Positions 16,584-24,112 of a DNA stretch of 64,000 nucleotides are shown piece by piece. Source of the stretch: an uncultured Poribacteria bacterium. GTDB taxonomy: Bacteria; Poribacteria; WGA-4E; WGA-3G. Made by a program: the position numbers and the translations under genes. The stretch's first letter is position 1. Each line of letters starts with the position of its first letter. Below the pieces are notes generated by a model. The model searched no databases. It was given only the letters and a program-made list of their open reading frames with translations, and was not told the DNA's origin. Location of the stretch: positions 5,819,200-5,883,199 of the forward strand of contig OX639973.1 in the NCBI GenBank assembly GCA_951828385.1, in the 5' to 3' direction.

Positions 16584-17159
16584 ATGTCATCTGTCGCAGT
16601 CCAGACTCGCTTGACACCTGAACAATACCTCATTTTGGAACGCAAGGCAGCTACTAAAAGTGAATACTTGAGTGGAGAGAGGATCGCAATGCCTGGAGCA
16701 AGTCGTGAGCATAACCTCATCACTGGTAATATCTTGACTAACCTTAACAACAGATTAGTAAATCGGGAGTGTGAGGTTTATGCTAGCGATATGCGGGTGA
16801 GAACGCATCAGCCACCATCTTACATTTACCCAGATGTTACCGTTGTGTGTGATGAACCCCGCTTTGAGGATGACGAGTTCGACACACTACTCAACCCGAC
16901 TGTTGTTGTGGAGGTGCTTTCTCCTTCCACCGAAGCGTATGACAGAAATGAGAAGTTCGCGCGCTATAAGCAACTCACATCCTTGCAAGAATACCTCCTT
17001 GTTTCACAGGATAGAGTGTGTGTTGAGCACTATCTCCGCCGAGAACCCCAGTGGGTATGGAGCGAATTTCGCTTGTTAGAACAAGTATTGCCACTTGTTT
17101 CAATCCGTTGTGAACTGCCCTTGCATGCCATTTATAGACGGGTTAGATTTGACGCGTGA
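16584..17159 (+). CDS. Uma2-family (DUF820) putative endonuclease, second copy
   Basis: 191 aa with GGAGG (16575-16579) before the ATG. It aligns end to end with the protein at 13214-13798: LTPEQYLILERK, I-A-M-P-G-A-S-R-E-H-N, the PD-(D/E)xK strand Y-I-Y-P-D-V-T-V-V-C-D, V-V-V-E-V-L-S-P-S-T, LTSLQEYLLVSQD and the closing H-A-I-Y-R-R-V. The nuclease residues are conserved, so it is not obviously dead. It stands just before the glycosyltransferase gene (12-base gap). Confidence 0.85.
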   Translation: MSSVAVQTRLTPEQYLILERKAATKSEYLSGERIAMPGASREHNLITGNILTNLNNRLVNRECEVYASDMRVRTHQPPSYIYPDVTVVCDEPRFEDDEFDTLLNPTVVVEVLSPSTEAYDRNEKFARYKQLTSLQEYLLVSQDRVCVEHYLRREPQWVWSEFRLLEQVLPLVSIRCELPLHAIYRRVRFDA

Positions 17160-17171
17160 ACGTGTAAAAAA

Positions 17172-18266
17172 ATGGTTCCAATACTGTACCTCAGTCATTG
17201 CGGTTCGAGCATCGGCGGTGGTGAAAAGCAGCTTGCTTATCTCGTCGCGAATATTGACCAGGCGAATTATCAGCCGCTTGTTGTTTGTCCTGATGATGGC
17301 GCTTTCGTAGAATACTTGAGACGTGCTGATATTCCGACGGTGGTTCTCCATCTCCCGCCGTGGCGAAAGGTGAAGTCGTTGATGGCGAGGTATAGTGCTG
17401 CGAAAAAGTTAGTTGTACTTGCCAAAACGCACGACGCTTGCCTCATCCATACGTCCGATTCGTGGTTTAACCCGTATCTCTGGGCCCTTAAAAAGCAGTT
17501 GAAAGTCCCTGTTGTTTCACATGTGCGGAACCTCCTTACACCGGATCAGGTGCGAAAATATAGGTTTGATCGGATGGACCGGACTATCGCTATCTCGGAG
17601 CAGAGCAAAGCCCCGCTCGTTCAAGCTGGCGTTGATGCTCAAAAAATTGAAATCATACAAAATTGTGTTGATTTGTCTGTGTTTCAACCCGCGCATGGAC
17701 CCGCACATCCGGCGGAATATGTCGTCGGCATCGTGGGTAGAATTGAACCCTTCAAACGCCAAAAGGCGTTCGTTGAGATAGCCGCGGAGGTCGCCGCGCA
17801 ATGCAGAAAAGTCCGGTTTCGCGTCATTGGTGCCGCATTAAATACACCTGGACATCGCACCTACGCGCGTGAAGTCCGCCAGTTGGTAGCCAAGTATCAG
17901 TTACAAGACATCATCCACTTCACCGGACACCGCACCGATATGCCCAGGGCAATGCAGGAACTCGACCTACTTGTGACTCTCTCAGCAGGGAGTGTCATCG
18001 CAGAGGCAATGGCGGCTGGCAAACCCGTTATTGGCACCCCAATCGGCAGTACCACTGACATGATTGTTCATGGCGTAACGGGGTATGTTGTCCCATTAGA
18101 CCCGATGGAGAAAATCGTAGACAAGATTATTGCGCTCGCTGAAGATCCGATCGGAAGCATGCGTATAGGGCAAGCGGCAAGAAAACATGCTGAGGAAGCG
18201 TTTGGTATTGAAGCACATGTTCAAAAAGTACAGGACATTTATGAGAGATTGTTAACTATAGGTTGA
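17172..18266 (+). CDS. GT4-family glycosyltransferase (GT-B fold)
   Basis: 364 aa. The N-terminal C-G-S-S-I-G-G-G-E-K-Q-L glycine loop, the mid-protein V-V-G-I-V-G-R-I-E-P-F-K-R-Q-K nucleotide-sugar region and the C-terminal V-I-A-E-A-M-A-A-G-K-P-V-I-G-T donor-binding E-x7-E type motif are those of GT4. The first Glu of that motif is replaced by Ser-Val-Ile-Ala-Glu spacing but the second is present. Probably transfers a sugar to a lipid or polysaccharide at the cytoplasmic membrane face. No other polysaccharide genes are adjacent. No clear ribosome site before the ATG. Confidence 0.85.
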   Translation: MVPILYLSHCGSSIGGGEKQLAYLVANIDQANYQPLVVCPDDGAFVEYLRRADIPTVVLHLPPWRKVKSLMARYSAAKKLVVLAKTHDACLIHTSDSWFNPYLWALKKQLKVPVVSHVRNLLTPDQVRKYRFDRMDRTIAISEQSKAPLVQAGVDAQKIEIIQNCVDLSVFQPAHGPAHPAEYVVGIVGRIEPFKRQKAFVEIAAEVAAQCRKVRFRVIGAALNTPGHRTYAREVRQLVAKYQLQDIIHFTGHRTDMPRAMQELDLLVTLSAGSVIAEAMAAGKPVIGTPIGSTTDMIVHGVTGYVVPLDPMEKIVDKIIALAEDPIGSMRIGQAARKHAEEAFGIEAHVQKVQDIYERLLTIG

Positions 18267-18292
18267 AATTTTTAATGGATTTGACGTATAAT
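18263..18292 (+). promoter_or_regulatory. Sigma-70-type promoter for PhyH gene
   Basis: TTGAAA (18263-18268), 18-base spacer, TATAAT (18287-18292). The -35 overlaps the end of the glycosyltransferase gene. Start of transcription would be ~28 bases before the ATG at 18328, with TTAGGAGGAG as ribosome site. Confidence 0.65.
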
Positions 18293-18327
18293 AATAGCAG
18301 CATCATTTCGTTAGGAGGAGAGGAACA

Positions 18328-19188
18328 ATGCTCACGCAAGAACAGTGTGATTTTTACGACAAAAACGGTTATATCGGTGTTGAGGCAGTGCTAACAGCGG
18401 AAGAGGTCTCGGACCTCCAACGCGTCACTGATGAATTCGTTGAGAAATCGAGAGAGGTTACTGAACATACCGACATCTTTGACCTTGAACCCGGACATAC
18501 CGCAGCGAACCCGCGCGTGCGGCGCATCAAAAGCCCGGCACTATACCATACCGTCTACGATCAAACCTTACGGCACCCCAAGATTCTGGATATTGTGGAA
18601 CAACTTATCGGATCCGGCGTTCGGTATAATGGACATAAATTGAATATGAAGTATCCAGAATTCGGAAGTCCAGTTGAATGGCATCAAGATTGGGCGTTTT
18701 ACCCACACACCAATGATGATCTGCTCGCAGTTGGGATCGTGATTGACGATATGACTGTTGAAAACGGCGCATTGATGATAATTCCAGGTTCTCATAAGGG
18801 GGCAACCTTAGATCATCACCAAGATGGTGCTTTTATTGGTGCTGTGACGGACCCTGATTTTACACCGGAAGGCGCTGTGCCTGTTGAGTTAAAGGCAGGT
18901 GGGATTACAATCCATCATGTTCGGGCGTTACACGGCTCTGCCCCGAACACCTCTGACAAATCGCGACGCTTACTGCTCTTCCAGTATTGCGCCGTAGATG
19001 CCTGGCCCCTGAAAGGCATCCCGGATTGGGACACCTTCAACGACTTGATTATCCGTGGCGAACCGACGAACCAACCCCGTATGGTGGCTGCACCTGTGCG
19101 TATGCCGGAACCTTATGCAGAACTCAAAGGCTCCATCTACGAAGTGCAATCCCTACTGGAAAATCCGCTCTACACTAATAGACAGTAA
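18328..19188 (+). CDS. Phytanoyl-CoA dioxygenase (PhyH) family oxygenase
   Basis: 286 aa, strong GGAGG site. Non-heme Fe(II)/2-oxoglutarate enzyme: the metal-binding H-x-D is W-H-Q-D-W-A-F (about residue 118), the distal His is in A-L-H-G-S-A-P-N, and the 2-oxoglutarate-binding Arg is probably in K-S-R-R-L-L-L-F-Q. GALMIIPGSHKG is typical. No signal peptide, so cytoplasmic. It hydroxylates an unknown small molecule. It has its own promoter and stands alone. Confidence 0.9.
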   Translation: MLTQEQCDFYDKNGYIGVEAVLTAEEVSDLQRVTDEFVEKSREVTEHTDIFDLEPGHTAANPRVRRIKSPALYHTVYDQTLRHPKILDIVEQLIGSGVRYNGHKLNMKYPEFGSPVEWHQDWAFYPHTNDDLLAVGIVIDDMTVENGALMIIPGSHKGATLDHHQDGAFIGAVTDPDFTPEGAVPVELKAGGITIHHVRALHGSAPNTSDKSRRLLLFQYCAVDAWPLKGIPDWDTFNDLIIRGEPTNQPRMVAAPVRMPEPYAELKGSIYEVQSLLENPLYTNRQ

Positions 19189-19235
19189 GTCAGACATCAG
19201 TTTTCCTATATTTCACCTTTACGCACCAAAAAGAA

Positions 19236-19261
19236 ATGGCGAGGTTTTGATACCTCGCCAT
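19236..19261 (-). terminator. Hairpin between convergent genes
   Basis: ATGGCGAGGT-TTTGAT-ACCTCGCCAT, a perfect 10-bp stem. On the minus strand it is followed by TTCTTTTTGG, so it best terminates the leftward lipoprotein gene; it may also serve the PhyH gene. Confidence 0.65.
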
Positions 19262-19305
19262 ACGATTATTAGGGACAAGCCTTGTGAGTAAATAGCAACC
19301 GCATA

Positions 19306-19803
19306 TTATTTGTTCAGTCCGAGCCTATGGATGCGGTATGCTGTTGATTCGCGAACTTTCATACTTTCTACACTCGCCTCAAACCCCGCGCTTTCAACTG
19401 CCTCAATTAACGCCGTTTTTACACGCGTAGAGATAGCCTCATTAACACCGTTCGCGGGATCCGCACCAGCGACTGCTTGGAGACTAACACGAAAATACTT
19501 CGGTTCATCAGGCTTGAAACGCCATCCGATTTTATTCTCTAAAACAGGTTCGTCTGTTTCATTGCTAATTTTGCCAAATGGAAACATAGTGGTCGTTACT
19601 TTGTAGACAGCATCATCAATAACCACGGTGTCCACCTTTTCCAGCGACTTCATAACACCGAATGTGGAAGTGAACCGTGTCATTCCGGTAACTGACAATG
19701 TGACATCGAAACCTGTTTTACCCATTTTTTCCGAAGTGCACCCGAACGTAAAAACAGATGACACGACGAAAAAACAGAGAAATAATCGATTTAACTGGCG
19801 CAT
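19306..19803 (-). CDS. Lipoprotein with degenerate HMA-like start
   Basis: 165 aa. Starts MRQLN like the HMA protein next door, with lipobox F-T-F-G-C (about residue 22). The following V-T-L-S-V-T-G-M-T-R-F-T-S-T lines up with L-N-V-T-G-M-T-U-S-N-C-T of the two neighbouring HMA proteins, with Arg and Thr or Ser where the Sec and Cys would be, and a similar helix and second strand follow. The remaining ~110 residues are unlike HMA and unrecognised. It looks like a paralogue that has lost the metal site and gained a C-terminal domain. Same direction as, and just downstream of, the two UGA genes. Confidence 0.65.
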   Translation of the reverse strand: MRQLNRLFLCFFVVSSVFTFGCTSEKMGKTGFDVTLSVTGMTRFTSTFGVMKSLEKVDTVVIDDAVYKVTTTMFPFGKISNETDEPVLENKIGWRFKPDEPKYFRVSLQAVAGADPANGVNEAISTRVKTALIEAVESAGFEASVESMKVRESTAYRIHRLGLNK

Positions 19804-19827
19804 CTTAGTCTACTCCACCTAAAATTT

Positions 19828-20202
19828 TTAGTTAGCGACTGTTGCCTTAAAACGCGGATCTGCTTCAACAGCCTTAACCAAAGCGTCTGTTGTAACTTTG
19901 CCCTTCTCAACCTTCACCACAGCCTTATTCTCATCCATAGAAACACTGACCACTTCAGAAACGCCGGTAACCTTTGTAAGTGCATCCTGCACCGCACTGG
20001 TACAGTTGCCTCACATCATCCCCGTGACATTCAGTGTGATCTCTTCAATGCTGGCTGCTGCCATTTGCGTTGGTGTTTCTGTCGTTTCTTCTGCCGTTTG
20101 GCTTGCTGTTTCTGCTGGCTTCTTTGAACTGTCTGCACAAGCAAAAACAAATAGAAGTGCTGCAAAGCAGACAAATAGCATGCTCACGTTTAACTGACGC
20201 AT
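19828..20202 (-). CDS. Predicted selenoprotein: HMA-domain lipoprotein (UxxC)
   Basis: 124 aa if UGA at 20011-20013 is read as selenocysteine. GGAG stands before the ATG. Signal peptide with FAC lipobox-like end (V-F-A-C, about residue 22), a Thr/Glu/Ala-rich linker, then the heavy-metal-associated fold: E-E-I-T-L-N-V-T-G-M-M-U-G-N-C-T-S-A-V-Q, V-T-G-V-S-E-V-V-S-V, KAVVKVEKGKVTTDALVKAV and D-P-R-F-K-A-T-V-A-N. UGA falls exactly on the first Cys of the canonical GMxCxxC metal site. Downstream frame is fully conserved with the second copy, so it is not a pseudogene. Likely periplasmic metal (Cu/Hg-type) binding or a redox role; no transporter gene nearby. Confidence 0.85.
19979..19993 (-). promoter_or_regulatory. 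SECIS-like hairpin of first HMA gene
   Basis: On the coding strand GGTGCA-GGA-TGCACT: five Watson-Crick pairs plus a G-U, loop GGA, starting 23 nt after the UGA. Bacterial SECIS elements sit within the coding sequence at about this distance with G in the apical loop. The second copy at 20448-20462 keeps the same stem with loop GGG. Confidence 0.6.
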
Positions 20203-20262
20203 AAATGTATCTCCTTATTTATAAGAGCGATTTTCCAATCGCGCTCCTTCAACTCATATAGA

Positions 20263-20284
20263 AAGGGCGGATAAATCCGCCCTT
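20263..20284 (-). terminator. Palindrome after second HMA gene
   Basis: AAGGGCGGAT-AA-ATCCGCCCTT, perfect 10-bp stem, 13 bases past the stop of the gene at 20297-20701. U-run weak. An imperfect hairpin (GAGCGATT..AATCGCGCTC, 20225-20246) lies beside it. Probably terminator or dispersed repeat. Confidence 0.5.
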
Positions 20285-20296
20285 CTCTCTATGCCA

Positions 20297-20701
20297 CTAA
20301 TTGGCAACCGTTGCCTTAAAGCGCGGATCCGCTTCAACAGCTTTAATCAGGGCATCAGTTGTAACTTTGCCCTTTTCAACCTTTACGACAGCCGTGTTGC
20401 TCGCTGTAGAGACGCTCACCACTTTAGAAACACCGGTGATATTGCTGAGTGCACCCTGCACCGCACTGGTACAGTTGCTTCACGTCATCCCCGTGACATT
20501 CAGTGTGATCTCTTCAACGGCGGCTTCATCCATGGCTTCTGCTACGTCACTGGCACTCTTCGCTTCAGATTTCATGGGAGCACTGTCCGCAGTACTTGTA
20601 ACAGCGGTCTCAGACATTTCTGCCTTCTGTCCCATCATGCCACAACCTACCATGAAGGCAAAGGCGACAAGACAAATCAGCGATAATCTCGCTATATGCA
20701 T
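20297..20701 (-). CDS. Predicted selenoprotein: HMA-domain lipoprotein (UxxC), second copy
   Basis: 134 aa reading UGA at 20480-20482 as selenocysteine; ATG 20701 follows AAGGAGG on the minus strand. Lipobox M-V-G-C (about residue 20) then GMMGQKAEMS and an acidic Ser/Ala-rich linker. HMA domain: I-T-L-N-V-T-G-M-T-U-S-N-C-T-S-A-V-Q, S-N-I-T-G-V-S-K-V-V-S-V, AVVKVEKGKVTTDALIKAV, DPRFKATVAN. The HMA part is nearly identical to the neighbour's while the lipoprotein heads differ, so the domain is under selection. It probably binds soft metal ions outside the cytoplasmic membrane. Selenium machinery genes are not in the window. Confidence 0.85.
20448..20462 (-). promoter_or_regulatory. SECIS-like hairpin of second HMA gene
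   Basis: GGTGCA-GGG-TGCACT on the coding strand, loop 23 nt after the UGA. Same stem as in the first HMA gene, loop differing by one base, both GG-containing. Confidence 0.6.
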
Positions 20702-20808
20702 GGGGTAACCTCCTTGAATAATTATTTTTTACTATTCTAACATGGTATTAGGTTTCTTGGCAACATATTTTTTACGAAAGCGAAATTATTTGCTAAATAT
20801 ACGAAAAT

Positions 20809-21552
20809 TTACCGACGATGCACATCTAAGAACGTAAAGACTTTTTGGATCCGTTGGAGCTGCTTGTGCAATGCAGCAGCCCGCTCAAATTGCAAAGCCT
20901 CCGACGCACTATCCCGTTTGGAAACCAGACGCGCCTGCACTTTTTCATATTCCCCATCCAACAAATCGACGATGTCTGTAATCATCTCTCCATAGCGTTC
21001 GCGCGTAATAAGTGCTGCACACGGCGCATCACACCGTTTTAAGTCATACTGAAAACAGGCGCGAAACCCCAGAATCGGCGTAATCTCACCTTCGCATGTG
21101 CGAACCGGAAATATCCGCTGTAAAACGTCAATCGCCTCATCTGTCCATCGCCGACTCGACAACGGCCCAAAATATCTTGCACCATCTTCTATTTCTGTTT
21201 CAGACACGCGCTCAAGGCGCGGAAAAGCCTCGCCAACGTCTATCCGAATATACCAAGATGTCCTTCCATATTTCAAAGCAGTGTTATAGGAGGGTTGATA
21301 TTCTTGGATCAGTCGCGATTCAAGGAAGAGTGCTTCCTGTTCTGAACGACACACCTGATATCGGACATCTGTTGTCCACCGGATAAGCCGTTTGATTTTG
21401 CTTGGGCGGTTTTTGATCTTATGGAGATAAGAACGCACCCGTTTTCGTAAACATTTTGCCTTACCGATATAAAGAATCGTTCCCGTAGCTCCGCGAAAAA
21501 AGTAGACCCCCGGGTCCGATGGTACATCGGCTACCATTTCTTGCGTCAGCAT
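20809..21552 (-). CDS. Short UvrC/Cho-like GIY-YIG nuclease
   Basis: 247 aa versus about 600 for UvrC. Contains the GIY-YIG domain (PGVYFFRG..GTILYIGKAKCLRKRVRSY; Arg and Glu in the expected helix, EALFLESRLI), the Cys-rich segment of UvrC (FRACFQYDLKRCDAPCA), and a UVR motif near the C-terminus (ALQFERAAALHKQLQRI) for UvrB contact. The endonuclease-V-like and helix-hairpin-helix parts of UvrC that make the 5' cut are absent. Length and plan resemble Cho, which makes the 3' incision only. No frame disruption is visible. Confidence 0.8.
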   Translation of the reverse strand: MLTQEMVADVPSDPGVYFFRGATGTILYIGKAKCLRKRVRSYLHKIKNRPSKIKRLIRWTTDVRYQVCRSEQEALFLESRLIQEYQPSYNTALKYGRTSWYIRIDVGEAFPRLERVSETEIEDGARYFGPLSSRRWTDEAIDVLQRIFPVRTCEGEITPILGFRACFQYDLKRCDAPCAALITRERYGEMITDIVDLLDGEYEKVQARLVSKRDSASEALQFERAAALHKQLQRIQKVFTFLDVHRR

Positions 21553-21637
21553 CAGTCAATTCACAGAATAATGTTGGTTTCTTTCAATTTATCATTTTTT
21601 TCTAAACAATTCAACAGAAAAAGATATATCCACGGTC

Positions 21638-21666
21638 TTGACACATTTTTTTCTTTCTGCTAAACT
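21638..21666 (+). promoter_or_regulatory. Promoter for the 26-codon tail ORF
   Basis: TTGACA (21638-21643), 17-base spacer, TAAACT (21661-21666). Points at the small ORF starting 23 bases later. Confidence 0.6.
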
Positions 21667-21689
21667 CATATATTATCAAGGCGGAAAAC

Positions 21690-21770
21690 ATGAAAGGTGT
21701 AGAAGCAGTTTTGCCTGTTTCCCCGAACGGGTTACTCACAACGACTTGGGGACGGCTCAAGAATCGTTGA
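21690..21770 (+). CDS. 26-codon ORF ending in the WG-tail; LamG-gene relic or microprotein
   Basis: Encodes M-K-G-V-E-A-V-L-P-V-S-P-N then G-L-L-T-T-T-W-G-R-L-K-N-R. The second half is the C-terminal tail found on five larger secreted proteins here; the first half resembles the last helix of LamG proteins (for example VFEAKGLPVQPQ). A weak AAGGCGG precedes the ATG, and a good promoter lies just upstream. The simplest reading is the surviving 3' end of a deleted LamG gene whose promoter now drives the stump; a genuine microprotein is possible. Confidence 0.5.
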   Translation: MKGVEAVLPVSPNGLLTTTWGRLKNR

Positions 21771-21775
21771 GGCAG

Positions 21776-21804
21776 TTGACATACGTGCTTGAAAGTGTTA
21801 TCAT
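21776..21804 (+). promoter_or_regulatory. Strong promoter for PhyH-sulfatase operon
   Basis: TTGACA (21776-21781), 17-base spacer, TATCAT (21799-21804), about 115 bases before ATG 21920. The same hexamers with 18-base spacing occur at 29737-29766. Confidence 0.65.
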
Positions 21805-21919
21805 ATAAGAAATCGAAGGATTCCAATGTCAGGTTCAAGACATCTTTGCGTGACTGATAGGTGGGCACTCCAGGCACATCTGGCACTTACAACGTTACAA
21901 CAGGAGAAAGAACATTACA

Positions 21920-22777
21920 ATGACGCGATGGCAACCAAACGCTGCGCAAAAAGCACACTATGAAACTGAAGGCTACTTCATCCTTCGTAATATTATCTCA
22001 CAAGAATTGGCTGCGGAACTCCGCGGCGTGATCCGTAATCACATCATGCAACCCGATCCCGGACAGTCCGCTGATATCGATCCGATGGATCCGATGGACA
22101 ATTCGCCGCAAGGACGCATCGCACGTTATCGGAAACTCAGCAACTTCTGCGTACAAGCGCCACTGATATGGCATAATATACATGCCGCCCCCGAAATACT
22201 CAATATCGCACGCTATTTCCTCGGTGACGACATTATTATGAAGTTTAATAGCTGCTTCCTCAAACCGCCCCTCACTGGCAGTGCAACCCCGTGGCACCAA
22301 GACAACGGACTCTGGCGCGACGGTGAAACGGAGCCTTTCAACTTCTGGACACCCCTTGAACCCGCAACCCGAGAAAATGGGTGCATGCAATTCATACCCG
22401 GCAGCCACAAAACCGAGATCATCGAACACATTTTGTACCCCGATAGTATACACGGCGAACTACCACGCGAAGCCGTTCAGGAGATGATTGAAAAGCACGG
22501 TGTACATCATATAGAGTTAGGGACCGGAGATGTCGTCATCTGGCATAGCAGTCTTTGGCACTATAGCCCACCAAACAAAACTGAGCAGAGCCGTATTGCT
22601 GTCGCAGGGGTCTATACAAATCCAGAAATCGTCAAGACAAGCAGACGCTTTTGGCACAACTTCCGATGGGTGATGAAGGACGGGGTGGTCTGTACACAAT
22701 TTCCGCCGGAAAATGTCGAGATGAAAATCGAAAACCCTCAGAAACCGAAGCCGTTTTCACCCGCTAAGGACTACTAA
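21920..22777 (+). CDS. Phytanoyl-CoA dioxygenase (PhyH) family oxygenase
   Basis: 285 aa; CAGGAG precedes the ATG. H-x-D is P-W-H-Q-D-N-G-L-W (about residue 122); the distal His is in S-L-W-H-Y-S-P-P-N; Arg in Q-S-R-I-A-V. ENGCMQFIPGSHKTE is a standard PhyH segment. Predicted Fe(II)/2-oxoglutarate dioxygenase in the cytoplasm; substrate unknown. It leads an operon: the sulfatase starts three bases after its stop, so the oxygenase and sulfatase probably act on the same sulfated or sulfonated substrate. Confidence 0.9.
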   Translation: MTRWQPNAAQKAHYETEGYFILRNIISQELAAELRGVIRNHIMQPDPGQSADIDPMDPMDNSPQGRIARYRKLSNFCVQAPLIWHNIHAAPEILNIARYFLGDDIIMKFNSCFLKPPLTGSATPWHQDNGLWRDGETEPFNFWTPLEPATRENGCMQFIPGSHKTEIIEHILYPDSIHGELPREAVQEMIEKHGVHHIELGTGDVVIWHSSLWHYSPPNKTEQSRIAVAGVYTNPEIVKTSRRFWHNFRWVMKDGVVCTQFPPENVEMKIENPQKPKPFSPAKDY

Positions 22778-22780
22778 TCA

Positions 22781-24112
22781 ATGGCATTGAAGAAGCCAAA
22801 TATCGTTGTCTACCTTTCTGATGACCACGGTTCGGAATACCTCGGCTGCTACGGGAACGGACATATCCAAACGCCACACTTAGATCGCATCGCTGAAAAC
22901 GGTATCCGTTTCACGCACGCTTTTACACCGACACCGACGTGTGCACCGTCACGTTCCACGCTCTATACAGGACTTTATCCAGCGCGGCATGGCGCAATGG
23001 GCAATCATACGGAGTGTCACGCGCATCTCAAAACCCTACCGAATACGCTCCGCAAACTCGGTTATCGCGTCGCAATCGCTGGCAAGACACATGTAAAGCC
23101 GGAGACGCTCTTCGATTTTGAATACATCGGCGGTTTCCTCCCGAAGTGTACTGAGCATAGACGAAAATACCGAGCAGAAGGACTCGATACGGCTCCTGTT
23201 GAACGTTTTCTTTCAAGCCATCGACAAGAAAATCCAGATCAACCTATCTGCCTCATTCTTGGCGATAGCAACCCCCACGTCACCTGGGAACCCAACAAAA
23301 TTTATGATTCGGATGTCTTGCCATTACCACCTTATATTGCCGATACACCTATCGCCCGAAATGCGCTTGCCAACTACTATCAAGACATCACTACGATGGA
23401 CACCCGTATCGGCGAAGTTGACAAAATGCTGGAGACACACGGATACGCAGATAATACGTTGTTTATCTACACGACTGATCACGGTTCTGAGTGGCCACAT
23501 TGTAAATGGACCTTGTATGACACCGGGACGCGCCTGCCGTTCATCGCGAGGTGGCGCGACGAGATTTCTGCCAATACTGTTTCCGATGCAATGATTTCAC
23601 ACGTCGATTTCTTTCCGACGCTCATAGACATCGCAGGCGGTGAACCGTTGGACGATTTAGATGGCAGCCGTTTTAAGGATGTCCTGCTCGGAAAGCAGAC
23701 GATTTTCCGCGATAAAATCTTCGGCACGCATACCCGCGACGGGAATATGAACGTTTTTCCGCAACGTTGCGTCCGAGATACCCACTACAAGTATATTTTC
23801 AATCTGATGCCTGAAAACAGATGGACAACCCATTTCACCGAAGTGGAAGGTATTCCAGAAAGCCACGCTGAGGTCTGGAAAAGTTGGGTGAAAAAAGCAG
23901 AAACCGATCCGCAAACCGCACAACTCGTCTATCTCATACAACACCACCCCGTAGAGGAATTATACGACCTAACAACAGACCCTTATGAATTCAACAATTT
24001 AGCCTTTAATGCGGATATGCGTCCGACACTCGAAAAAATGCGCAACGATGTTCAAGACTGGATGCGCTCACAAAACGACGAAGGGAGTCGTGAACCATGG
24101 AATCAAGATTAA
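22781..24112 (+). CDS. Type I sulfatase
   Basis: 443 aa. N-terminal N-I-V-V-Y-L-S-D-D-H-G metal site, then C-A-P-S-R-S-T-L-Y-T-G, the C-x-P-S-R sequence whose Cys becomes formylglycine. KTHVKPETL and YTTDHGSEWPHCKWTLYDTG (metal site, first part) follow; DPYEFNNLA near the C-terminus is typical. It needs a formylglycine-generating enzyme, not in the window. No signal peptide, so probably acts on imported sulfate esters in the cytoplasm. The next gene starts inside its last codons. Confidence 0.92.
   Translation: MALKKPNIVVYLSDDHGSEYLGCYGNGHIQTPHLDRIAENGIRFTHAFTPTPTCAPSRSTLYTGLYPARHGAMGNHTECHAHLKTLPNTLRKLGYRVAIAGKTHVKPETLFDFEYIGGFLPKCTEHRRKYRAEGLDTAPVERFLSSHRQENPDQPICLILGDSNPHVTWEPNKIYDSDVLPLPPYIADTPIARNALANYYQDITTMDTRIGEVDKMLETHGYADNTLFIYTTDHGSEWPHCKWTLYDTGTRLPFIARWRDEISANTVSDAMISHVDFFPTLIDIAGGEPLDDLDGSRFKDVLLGKQTIFRDKIFGTHTRDGNMNVFPQRCVRDTHYKYIFNLMPENRWTTHFTEVEGIPESHAEVWKSWVKKAETDPQTAQLVYLIQHHPVEELYDLTTDPYEFNNLAFNADMRPTLEKMRNDVQDWMRSQNDEGSREPWNQD

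Noticed and set aside
20011-20482. HMA genes as pseudogenes cut by UGA
   Set aside because: Two copies carry the UGA at the same position with conserved downstream coding and hairpins.
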